From Pontiellaceae bacterium B1224 (GTDB lineage: Bacteria; Verrucomicrobiota; Kiritimatiellia; Kiritimatiellales; Pontiellaceae), in the NCBI GenBank assembly GCA_029432815.1, contig JAROBA010000011.1, positions 62,001-126,000 on the forward strand: a DNA stretch of 64,000 nucleotides, read 5' to 3'. Both the position numbers and the translations under genes were made by a program. The notes under the pieces were generated by a model that did no database searches, had not been told where the DNA came from, and saw only the letters and a list, made by a program, of their open reading frames with translations. Of this stretch, positions 18,226 through 25,957 are shown one piece after another; position 1 is the stretch's first letter, and every line of letters begins with the position of its first letter.

Positions 18226-20256
18226 TTACTCAGCAGGACGCTCAATAATTTCAACAGGCTCGTTTGACTTGATTTTACTCTTTATATCGTTCAGATCAAA
18301 CTGCCCCTTACGCACATAAAGGCGCTGAAGATGAGGAAGGGAAACCGGTTTTTTGAGCGTCAGCATCTGACATAGGCTTAAATCAACTGACTCAACCGGT
18401 AAACCGTTTAGATCAAACAGCTCAAAACTTCCGTTAATCTCAAGCCGTAACATACGGAAGGTGAGAAAGCGCAAAAGGCATTTATTAAAACCAGGCTGTC
18501 CCGCTAAATTCACATCACCTTCCGCCCGAACCGTGAGCCTTCCTTCCTCCATGTTATGGGAAAGACTGATATATTCGGGGTCATCATGCGCATACTGCAA
18601 ATAAGCCTCTATTACGCGTACGTAACCCGTTTTATCGGAACGGGCCGCAAGATCATACGCCAGAACCCTTTCCAGGTGATGGGCCCTTCCCTTATCAATA
18701 AAACGCGCCTTTTGAAAAAAACCGACCAACTGCGGCACGGACGGACGCTTTGTGTCTGAAAAATCAAAATCAGGAAATCCCTCCGCCAAACGAATGCTCT
18801 GCATATAATTCGGTAACTGGCGAATGGACTGGGGACACGCCAGTGCAGATCGATAATCCAACATCAGGCATCGTAGCCCGAATAGATTGTCATGTGCTTC
18901 CCGGCAGTCTGCGTCCTGCTGTAAAGCGGCCTGAATCAGCCTGTCACATTGATGTATCGTCCGTATGGGGTGCTCATAAATCGCCAAACTCCTCAAATTC
19001 ATGGCAGCCATCACCAGTTGTCTGGCCAGGACTTTCTTCCCGATCTTTGTCTCTTCCACAAAAGAGGAATATTCTGTATCGAGAGTCTCCATCTCCTCGG
19101 ATAACCGCTCCGTCTGCTTTCTTTGCTGCTGAATTGACTGAACGGAAAGTACTGCCACCACACCCAGGATCAATAACGCAACCACCGTAATGGAAGTCTC
19201 CACACGGTTACGGACAAAAAACAGCCGAGCCTCCCTGAAAAAACCCGATTCTTCGGCTCGCGTCGAGAAGCCGGCCAGGTAGCTCTCAATTTCCAGCAGC
19301 AATTGCGGAACCGAATTATATCGTTCTTCGGGCTCCAGCGCCGTTGCTTTCATCACCACCGCATCCAGCCCTTCAGGCACATAGCAGGCCGGGTAGTTCA
19401 GCCGCGGGGAAATCACTTTGGATTGCGATGTTTTCTCCAGCACTTCCTCAGGAGTTCCGGTGAAAGGGGGGGTGCCCGTCAGAATAAAATGCAGGATGCA
19501 GCCGAGCGCATAAATATCTGTCCGTTGATCCTTGGTCTCGCCAGGAACCACCTGTTCGGGAGCCATATACCCTAGACTTCCCTTGATCTGCCCAACCAAC
19601 GTCATGTTGCCCCAGATATGGGGCGAGCGTTCAGATCCACTTTGTTCGAACTCCGCCTCTTCAATGAGTTTACCCAAACCCCAGTCACAGACCAAAACCT
19701 CACCGAAATCATCCACTTGAATATTGTCCGGTTTAAGATCCAGGTGAACAACTCCCTGCGAATGAGCATAGGCCATGGCATCGCACACGCGGCAGAAAAT
19801 CTGAAGCTGCTGATGCAACTCGCCGCGCGCTGCCCGGCCGACCACATCCACCAGCGTGGTATTGCTTTTCAAGTCCATGGTAAAGAAGGGGCGCCCATCT
19901 TTACCTATCCCGATATTATAGACCTTGATTATATTCGGATGACTCAACGAGGCCACCAGCCTGGCCTCCCGAATAAACAGATCATAGAATTCCGGTCCGC
20001 GACCGGCGCGCAGGCGTGCCATGGCAATCCAGCGCTGGAACTGCAGGTCGTACGTCCGGAAAACCTCCTTCAGCGCACCTTCGCCAATTAACGATTCATC
20101 CTGATAGCGACTTTTTGTCGCCGCCAGCTCCGAATAAGCAGGACAGAGTTCCTCCAGACCATGCGTATCCAGGTCATTGGCCTCACTGTATAATTGGCTC
20201 AAACGTTTATCCGGAACATAGTCCCCCGTAGCCTGGGATTCATTTCGATCACTCAC
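18226..20256 (-). CDS. Membrane Ser/Thr protein kinase, atypical (no beta-3 lysine)
   Basis: The 676-aa protein has a kinase domain at about residues 55-330. Visible motifs are the Gly loop IGEGALKEVF (58-66), the alpha-C Glu in FIREARLVASLSHPNI, HLDLKPDN (171-178; the R of HRD is L, catalytic Asp 173 kept), VCDWGLGK (Asp 191; DWG instead of DFG) and GSLGYMAPEQ. The ATP-anchoring VAxK lysine is missing: the strand reads WIAMARLR. A transmembrane helix follows at about 353-373, then a coiled coil and a C-terminal outer domain of about 270 aa with no known motif. Its start overlaps the stop of the ECF sigma gene by 4 bp, so the pair is co-expressed and probably forms one signalling unit. Whether it is catalytically active is open. 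Confidence 0.85.
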   Translation of the reverse strand: MSDRNESQATGDYVPDKRLSQLYSEANDLDTHGLEELCPAYSELAATKSRYQDESLIGEGALKEVFRTYDLQFQRWIAMARLRAGRGPEFYDLFIREARLVASLSHPNIIKVYNIGIGKDGRPFFTMDLKSNTTLVDVVGRAARGELHQQLQIFCRVCDAMAYAHSQGVVHLDLKPDNIQVDDFGEVLVCDWGLGKLIEEAEFEQSGSERSPHIWGNMTLVGQIKGSLGYMAPEQVVPGETKDQRTDIYALGCILHFILTGTPPFTGTPEEVLEKTSQSKVISPRLNYPACYVPEGLDAVVMKATALEPEERYNSVPQLLLEIESYLAGFSTRAEESGFFREARLFFVRNRVETSITVVALLILGVVAVLSVQSIQQQRKQTERLSEEMETLDTEYSSFVEETKIGKKVLARQLVMAAMNLRSLAIYEHPIRTIHQCDRLIQAALQQDADCREAHDNLFGLRCLMLDYRSALACPQSIRQLPNYMQSIRLAEGFPDFDFSDTKRPSVPQLVGFFQKARFIDKGRAHHLERVLAYDLAARSDKTGYVRVIEAYLQYAHDDPEYISLSHNMEEGRLTVRAEGDVNLAGQPGFNKCLLRFLTFRMLRLEINGSFELFDLNGLPVESVDLSLCQMLTLKKPVSLPHLQRLYVRKGQFDLNDIKSKIKSNEPVEIIERPAE

Positions 20257-20846
20257 AGCTCCAACTCCTCTGTAAGCGAACGCACCTCCAGAAGCAACCG
20301 CTGTTTCACCCGTTTCCGAAGCGTGTAAACTGATGAAACCGTCAGACCGGTTTCCTCCGCAATTTCGGCGGCTGTTTTTCCATCCAGACCCAGTTCAAAA
20401 GCCTCGATCGCCTGCCCTTTGAAAACCTGTTGCACGCGTTCCATTGCCAGGTTTCCGATATAGGTGGCCCACTCACTTTCAATCCACAGGTGGATATCCG
20501 AAGGAACCTTTAATTCATCCGCAGCGCTCTCACTCTCGAATTCACAAAAGTTGGATGGACGGCTTTGCCGCTTACGAAAATAGTTAACCGCTGTATTGCG
20601 GATAACCGTTCCCAGCCAGTTCCGGAAGGTCGATCGGCTTCGGTCATAGTTCTTAAGGGTGCGAGTCAGACCAACCAGAACATTCTGCATTACATCGTGC
20701 CGTTCGCCTTCAGGAACCCCAAGTTCCCCAAGAATATAGAGAATAAACCGTCCGTAATGACCCACCAACTCATTCCAAGCTTCTTCATCATCCGTGTCAC
20801 ATGCACGACTCAAAAGCGTATAGCTTGTTTTATTATAGTAGGACAT
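20253..20846 (-). CDS. ECF-type RNA polymerase sigma factor
   Basis: The 197-aa protein has sigma region 2 at about residues 20-95 (AWNELVGHYGRFILYI; RHDVMQNVLVGLTRTL; STFRNWLGTVIRNTAVNYFR) and region 4 near the C-terminus (LDGKTAAEIAEETGLTVSSV, YTLRKRVKQRL), the latter a helix-turn-helix that reads the -35 element. It has no extra domains. The kinase gene overlaps its 3-prime end, an arrangement common in Planctomycetes and Verrucomicrobia, where such sigma factors are thought to be controlled by partner kinases rather than by classical anti-sigma factors. No strong ribosome site precedes the ATG. The upstream 164 bp should carry the promoter. Confidence 0.88.
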   Translation of the reverse strand: MSYYNKTSYTLLSRACDTDDEEAWNELVGHYGRFILYILGELGVPEGERHDVMQNVLVGLTRTLKNYDRSRSTFRNWLGTVIRNTAVNYFRKRQSRPSNFCEFESESAADELKVPSDIHLWIESEWATYIGNLAMERVQQVFKGQAIEAFELGLDGKTAAEIAEETGLTVSSVYTLRKRVKQRLLLEVRSLTEELEL

Positions 20847-21010
20847 AGCTCAAACCATACTGCATCACGTTGTTAAGCCAACCCCCAATCAACCCCAAAC
20901 CAAACTTGTCGTTTCGTTTATTGTGCCTCTTTGTGGCTACTTCCAAGCTCCGGACAGAACACTATCCACTCGGAATCCTTCAACAATTCTAGATCGAAAT
21001 TCGGTATCAG

Positions 21011-22540
21011 TTATTCCGCACCGCTTTTCCACAAGACAATGTCATCGACATCATTCTTCTGATTTTCACCGTCCGTACTGCGGCCGCGGGCGACCTCTAC
21101 CTCAAGTTGCTTGAGTAGACGTTCTGCAACTTCAGGATGGCTTTCATAAAGGTTCGTGGTTTCTGACGGATCGGCCTCCATATCATAAAGCTGGGCGACC
21201 GGCGCATCAGCCGGCATCGCATCTTCTGTCGGCTCCGTCCAACCACCGGAACTTTTTGCGAGCAGAAGCTTCCACTTACCTTGTCGATATGAAAAGTGAC
21301 CGCTGAAGGAATGATGAACGATGCCCTTACGATCCGACTCGATCGTTTCACCGGAAAGTGCCGGCAGGAAGCTCACCGTATCTTCTCCTGCATTCTCCGG
21401 AATGTCCGCACCGGTAATTTCGGCACACGTTCCCATCAGGTCGTTGAGCGACACGAGCTGATCACAGATGGTTCCCGGCTTTACCTTGGCCGGCCAGCGC
21501 AGGAAAAATGGAACGCGGTGTCCGCCGTCCCAGAGGTCGCCTTTCGATCCGCGGTATTGCGCGCTGTAATGATGGCCCAGTTCCATCAGTTTTTTGGTGC
21601 CGCACCATTTTGACGTACCGTTGTCGCTGGTGACGATGACGATCGTGTTTTCACCAAAGCCTTTTGCATCGAGTGCATCAACGATTTCGCCAATCACAGC
21701 ATCGGTCATCATCACAAAGTCGCCGTAAACGCCCAGATCGCTTCTACCTTTCCATTCATCCGTCGGTACCAGCGGGGTGTGGGGCGAGGGTAACGGAATG
21801 TACATGAAGAAGGGGGTGGAAGCATCCTGCTGATTAATAAACTGAATGGTTTTCTGCGTAAGAACAGGCAGGGTCTGTACATTGTCAAAGTTTTTGCCTT
21901 TCGGACCCTTGCGGCCTGTTTTCTGCATCACAATTTCATCAGAAACAAAGCGATCATTTTCAATGTAGACATAGGGTGGGATATTCAGAGAAGCGGCAAT
22001 GCCGTAGAAGTAATCAAAGCCGAGATCGACGGGGCCACCTGTAATTTTTCCATTCCAGTCCACATTGGTAAGCCCTTCTTCGTTCATCGGAGCATTATTG
22101 ATGGTCGGCATACCCAGCCCAATGTGCCACTTGCCGATGCAGGCCGTATTGTATCCGCTTTGTTTCAGCACGTCGGCCACCGTGGTCCGGTCTGCCTCGA
22201 TCAGCGGCGGGTCAAATCCCATCAGCACTTCTTTCTGCAATTCCGATCGCCAGTTATAGCGCCCGGTCAGGATGCTGTAGCGGGTAGGGGTGCAGACCGA
22301 TGAGCTGGTGTGCGCATCGGTGAAGGTCATGCCTTCACTCGCCAGCTGATCCATTCGCGGCGTATCAATTTTTCCAAGCTTTGGATTCAGGCACGACACA
22401 TCGCCATAGCCCAAGTCGTCGGCCAGAATGTATACGATGTTGGGCCTCGGCACATCTTCCTCAGGTGGTTGACCGGATGCGGCCGAAGCCAGGCGGGTCA
22501 TGCTCAATAGGCAGATAAAGGTGATCGTCTGTTTTGTCAT
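21011..22540 (-). CDS. Secreted sulfatase (arylsulfatase-like, S1 family)
   Basis: The 509-aa protein begins with a signal peptide (MTKQTITFICLLSMTRLASA). NIVYILADDLGYGDVSCLNP carries the metal-binding Asp pair. SVCTPTRYSILTGRYNWR contains the C-x-P-x-R formylglycine site (Cys about 83). GKWHIGLG and VTSDNGTSKWCG are further conserved blocks. The end of the protein has the usual small C-terminal subdomain (MEADPSETTNLYESHPEV). The gene starts 2 bp after the stop of the upstream esterase, so the two are translationally linked. It is the last gene of a four-gene sulfatase-esterase-esterase-sulfatase run. The substrate is unknown; acetyl and sulfate removal from one polymer is the natural reading. 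Confidence 0.93.
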   Translation of the reverse strand: MTKQTITFICLLSMTRLASAASGQPPEEDVPRPNIVYILADDLGYGDVSCLNPKLGKIDTPRMDQLASEGMTFTDAHTSSSVCTPTRYSILTGRYNWRSELQKEVLMGFDPPLIEADRTTVADVLKQSGYNTACIGKWHIGLGMPTINNAPMNEEGLTNVDWNGKITGGPVDLGFDYFYGIAASLNIPPYVYIENDRFVSDEIVMQKTGRKGPKGKNFDNVQTLPVLTQKTIQFINQQDASTPFFMYIPLPSPHTPLVPTDEWKGRSDLGVYGDFVMMTDAVIGEIVDALDAKGFGENTIVIVTSDNGTSKWCGTKKLMELGHHYSAQYRGSKGDLWDGGHRVPFFLRWPAKVKPGTICDQLVSLNDLMGTCAEITGADIPENAGEDTVSFLPALSGETIESDRKGIVHHSFSGHFSYRQGKWKLLLAKSSGGWTEPTEDAMPADAPVAQLYDMEADPSETTNLYESHPEVAERLLKQLEVEVARGRSTDGENQKNDVDDIVLWKSGAE

Positions 22541-22542
22541 AT

Positions 22543-24063
22543 TTATTTTTCCGTGTTTAAAGGTTCAAATCGGTCCGTGCGGAAAGGGTAGGCCGGGAGT
22601 CCGGCACCGTTGATCAGATTCACCTGCGGCATGCCGGCAAAGGCATATCGGACGTAGCGTGGTTTTTTCAGTTCAGCAGATTCCAGCACAACAGTTTCTC
22701 CTTCGATCGTTGCATCAGCAGAAACCCATTTACCGGAGTCGTCAGAAATCCAGAATGCACTTGGGGCTTCGCCGTCAATGGTCTTCAGACCTTCAGCATG
22801 ATCAAACGAAAGCACCAGCGTGTTGCCCCGCATTTCCAATGTTTGGAAAACGGGGCCCTGTGCTTCGATATCCATTCCCAGTGTGTCGCGTTGGGCCAGC
22901 AGGGCTAGGCGCTGCCCAACGGGTAGCTTATCTTTTGGATGGACGTTTTTTGCATCGCCGAGGTCGATCGTGTTGGCGACCGAGGTCTTCGGAAGTTCCA
23001 ATGCCTGGAGCTGCGATTCCCGCATCCAGGCCCAGGAAGCTGCGGTGGGGCTCTCGGCTTCATCGAGGATGTCTTTTGCATAGCCGGGAAGAAGCACCAC
23101 GAGGAATTGAAAATCATCGCGATTCCATTCCTGCCGCAGCCGCAGCATCCATTGTTTCAGCGTATCGCCATATTTCAGCATGCCGGAGTTGCGCGAAAAC
23201 CAAGGCTCTTTAATCATGCCGAACATCGACTGCGTATTGCGTTCGCCCTGATACCAAACCAGACCTCTGCAGGCATAGGGGGCCAGCGGAGCCAGCATGG
23301 CATTATAAAGAATGTTCGATTGACGGCGCAGGAACACATCGTCCTTTCCGCTCCAGGGCCTCGGCCCATCGAGAATGGATTGAATTTTTTCGTACGTCGC
23401 GGTGTCGGCATCAAATTCTTCCATCATGGTTTTGAAATGGGGGACGGTGGCGGTCATATCGCGCGGCATCCAGGCTTCGATCGACGAGCTGCCCCAGCAG
23501 GTTAGAATGATGCCCACCGGAACCTCGGCGGCCTCTTCCAGAAAATAGGCGAACGAAAATGCGACGGCACTATTTGGAATTGCATTCGTCCACGCCCCTT
23601 CGCACGAATCCTGTTCTGTAAAAGCTACGGTTCGTGGCACCTCGAACGTACGGATATTTTTTGCAGAGCTTTCCAATGCCTGGATCTCGGGAACCGATTT
23701 TACCGGAAACTTCATGTTCGACTGCCCCGAGCAGATCCAGACTTCTCCGACCAAAATATTGGAACATTGGATTTTTGGATCATTGGAGCTGCTGGAGACG
23801 ATCATTTCCAAGGGTTGGAAACTTCCAGGCATTGGATCTAATACGACATTCCAATGGTTGGAAGAATCCGCAACGGCGGTTTTTTTCTGACCGGAAAATT
23901 CAACGGTAATCGTTTCGCCGGGATCCGCGGTGCCCCAGACCGGAACGGGCATATCGCGCTGGAGTACCATGTGGTCGGTAAACATTGACCCCATTTTTAG
24001 TTCGGCTTGCACAACCCATGCGGATAGTGCCACGAAAACTATGCAAAACTTAACTCGGTTCAT
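22543..24063 (-). CDS. Sialate-O-acetylesterase-like carbohydrate esterase
   Basis: The 506-aa secreted protein has the same plan as the 4186-5805 product: signal peptide, beta-domain (HMVLQRDMPVPVWGTADPG), nucleophile motif SGQSNM (Ser about 115), WYQGERNTQ and DAKNVHPKDK with the probable catalytic His. The two share clear similarity throughout, but this copy carries six copies of the iterated palindrome within about 1 kb, more than any other gene in the window. It is flanked by a second SGNH esterase upstream (43 bp) and a sulfatase downstream (2 bp). It is likely to remove O-acetyl groups from a sulfated polysaccharide in the periplasm or outside. Confidence 0.86.
   Translation of the reverse strand: MNRVKFCIVFVALSAWVVQAELKMGSMFTDHMVLQRDMPVPVWGTADPGETITVEFSGQKKTAVADSSNHWNVVLDPMPGSFQPLEMIVSSSSNDPKIQCSNILVGEVWICSGQSNMKFPVKSVPEIQALESSAKNIRTFEVPRTVAFTEQDSCEGAWTNAIPNSAVAFSFAYFLEEAAEVPVGIILTCWGSSSIEAWMPRDMTATVPHFKTMMEEFDADTATYEKIQSILDGPRPWSGKDDVFLRRQSNILYNAMLAPLAPYACRGLVWYQGERNTQSMFGMIKEPWFSRNSGMLKYGDTLKQWMLRLRQEWNRDDFQFLVVLLPGYAKDILDEAESPTAASWAWMRESQLQALELPKTSVANTIDLGDAKNVHPKDKLPVGQRLALLAQRDTLGMDIEAQGPVFQTLEMRGNTLVLSFDHAEGLKTIDGEAPSAFWISDDSGKWVSADATIEGETVVLESAELKKPRYVRYAFAGMPQVNLINGAGLPAYPFRTDRFEPLNTEK
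22834..22848 (+). repeat. Iterated palindrome TTCCAA-TGT-TTGGAA, perfect
   Basis: First of six copies in this esterase gene; encodes F-Q-T-L-E. Confidence 0.85.
23806..23820 (+). repeat. Iterated palindrome TTCCAA-GGG-TTGGAA, perfect
   Basis: Encodes F-Q-P-L-E. The homologous codons of the 4186-5805 paralogue encode different residues and contain no copy. A two-mismatch copy abuts at 23823-23837. Confidence 0.85.
23849..23863 (+). repeat. Iterated palindrome TTCCAA-TGG-TTGGAA, perfect
   Basis: Encodes S-S-N-H-W, homologous in position to the copy at 5597-5611. Confidence 0.85.
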
Positions 24064-24106
24064 CTCTTGCTCCTGCCAATTGCTGTTCGTCGTTTAAAGC
24101 TTGAAA

Positions 24107-25939
24107 CTATTGCAGGTTTATCCTGTAGAATCCAGTAGAAGGGGCCTCGGATTCTTCGACGATTGCATCCGATGATCCATAGAGGGTGATGTCGTCGAAC
24201 CGGTTGCCATAGTTATCGGCCGGTGCACCATGAAGGTAGAAGGTCCATACCACATCGTTCGTGCTGGAAAAGTCGGCGAAGTCGACCGCTTTAAGTTCCA
24301 CGGGAACGTTGCCTACATGGCCTTCCGGCATGATATAATCCTGAAGAACGAACGTCTCGACGGTCCCGATGGTGTAACTGATATCCAGTTTTCCGCCGGC
24401 ACCATATTGATCGCTATATAACGACAGGGATTCATAGTTCACCGTTGCGCCATTCGCCTCAAGGGTGAAGGAGAACCAGTCGCCTGCTGTTGCGGCGGCA
24501 CTTTGAGTTGCCAAAGTCGTCCCCGCCAGATTAAACCCCGGAGAGCCGGAGTTGCTGGTGTCATAAAGTGCATTGCCCAGGACTAAGAGATCTTTGCCGC
24601 CACCGTTCAATGAGCCGCCTTGAGACAACCGGGTTGCAGTGGTACTGACTTCGGTGTCGACCGAATCAAAAGCCGTCGTGTTAAAATCACCGTTCAGTCC
24701 GGTTTGTGCATTGTACAAGGCCAGCACGTTTGTAATGGCGGGCACGACCCCTTCGGTTGCGCTTGTCCAAACCGTACTCGTTCCCTCTGTTGATGCGGGA
24801 ACATCGACATCAACCTCGGTCCATTCCGATAAAGCGGAGCTGGTTTCCACTCCGTATAAATTTCCTGATTTACTCGGCCAGGTTAGAGAAACCGCGTTCG
24901 ATACCACCATGATATTGGTTACTTTAAACAGGGAGGCAGCATTGGTAGGGTTGGTTCCTGCACGAAACTCAAAGCCGTCATTTTGACCATCATCATCTGA
25001 GTCCGGATTATGTGGGTCGGTACCCAATGCGATCTCCTGATCCTCCAGCAGGCCGTCATAATCGGGATCCAGCGCTTCCAGCGCTTCCATACGGAGCATT
25101 TCGGTGGCGTGAGCCGTGCCGAGCGCAAGCTGTCCAAGATAATTAAAGTGAATATTGTAGTCTTCATAAACCTCACAATTGTCTGCATTGGCAAACCCAA
25201 CCCCCATCACATTCTGCGCCACCATCTCTTGTGCAAGACGGACTTTGCCAGCGCCGGTCGTTGTATCTGAGATGGTTGAATACTGATTGGAAGAGAGCCC
25301 TCCAATCACAAATGGGCGAATAAGGCCTCCAAACAGATCAGCCCGGACGCGGGCAATGAGGCCGGTGAGGTTAGCCTCATAATTATCCGCATTGGTTGCG
25401 CCGGTGTCCGCCTCACCCTGCTGCCAGAACATGCCCGTCAGTTCATAGGTATGACCGGCGTTGGTAAGAGCAGTTAGTGCGGCGTTGACGGTCGTCAAAA
25501 ACGTCTGGTACATATCTCCGCCCTCCGCCCATTGCGTGTGTAAATTACTCCCGCCATGCGCATATTTGATGATGGCAATATTTGCGTTCGGATCGGCATC
25601 GGCCATCGTTCGGCCGAATGCAAGCTCGGGTCCGAATTCCACCGCGTGCCCGGATGGACTGTTTTTCCCCTCGCCGGAGTCGGGTTGGAGGTCGAGCCAC
25701 GTATCCGTGGTCAGGTTTCCATTAATGGTTCCGGTCAGTGTACTATGCCAGTAGAATGCAACATCGGTCTGTGGCGAGTCATAGGGTGCGCTCAACTCGC
25801 TGGCATCTCCCCGGCCAGCCGCATTGGACTGCCCGCCCAGCAGGTAGACCTTGTAATGTTCTGCCTGACTGATTGAACTCATGAAAAGTCCACCCAAAAT
25901 GAGGGCAACTGAACGTAGACTAGCGGGGTATATATTCAT
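24107..25939 (-). CDS. Secreted SGNH-type carbohydrate esterase with C-terminal beta-domain
   Basis: The 610-aa protein begins with a signal region, then HYKVYLLGGQSNAAGRG (Ser about 38), MFWQQGEADTG and NIHFNYLGQLALG, the conserved blocks of the esterase. A thrombospondin-3-like calcium segment follows (DPDYDGLLEDQEIALGTDP), then a small beta-module (VSLTWPSKSGNLYGVETSS), one copy of the ~165-aa domain (VLALYNAQ ... RFDDITLYG) and the tail TGFYRINLQ. It is the single-repeat relative of the 12458-14842 product. It lies 18 bp after the large sulfatase and 43 bp before the second esterase. It probably deacetylates the same polymer that the sulfatases act on. Confidence 0.84.
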   Translation of the reverse strand: MNIYPASLRSVALILGGLFMSSISQAEHYKVYLLGGQSNAAGRGDASELSAPYDSPQTDVAFYWHSTLTGTINGNLTTDTWLDLQPDSGEGKNSPSGHAVEFGPELAFGRTMADADPNANIAIIKYAHGGSNLHTQWAEGGDMYQTFLTTVNAALTALTNAGHTYELTGMFWQQGEADTGATNADNYEANLTGLIARVRADLFGGLIRPFVIGGLSSNQYSTISDTTTGAGKVRLAQEMVAQNVMGVGFANADNCEVYEDYNIHFNYLGQLALGTAHATEMLRMEALEALDPDYDGLLEDQEIALGTDPHNPDSDDDGQNDGFEFRAGTNPTNAASLFKVTNIMVVSNAVSLTWPSKSGNLYGVETSSALSEWTEVDVDVPASTEGTSTVWTSATEGVVPAITNVLALYNAQTGLNGDFNTTAFDSVDTEVSTTATRLSQGGSLNGGGKDLLVLGNALYDTSNSGSPGFNLAGTTLATQSAAATAGDWFSFTLEANGATVNYESLSLYSDQYGAGGKLDISYTIGTVETFVLQDYIMPEGHVGNVPVELKAVDFADFSSTNDVVWTFYLHGAPADNYGNRFDDITLYGSSDAIVEESEAPSTGFYRINLQ

Positions 25940-25957
25940 TATCCATTCCTGATTAAT

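Noticed and set aside
25284-25310. TTGGAA ... TCCAA in reversed arm order
   Set aside because: Arms are inverted relative to the consensus and the spacing differs; likely chance.
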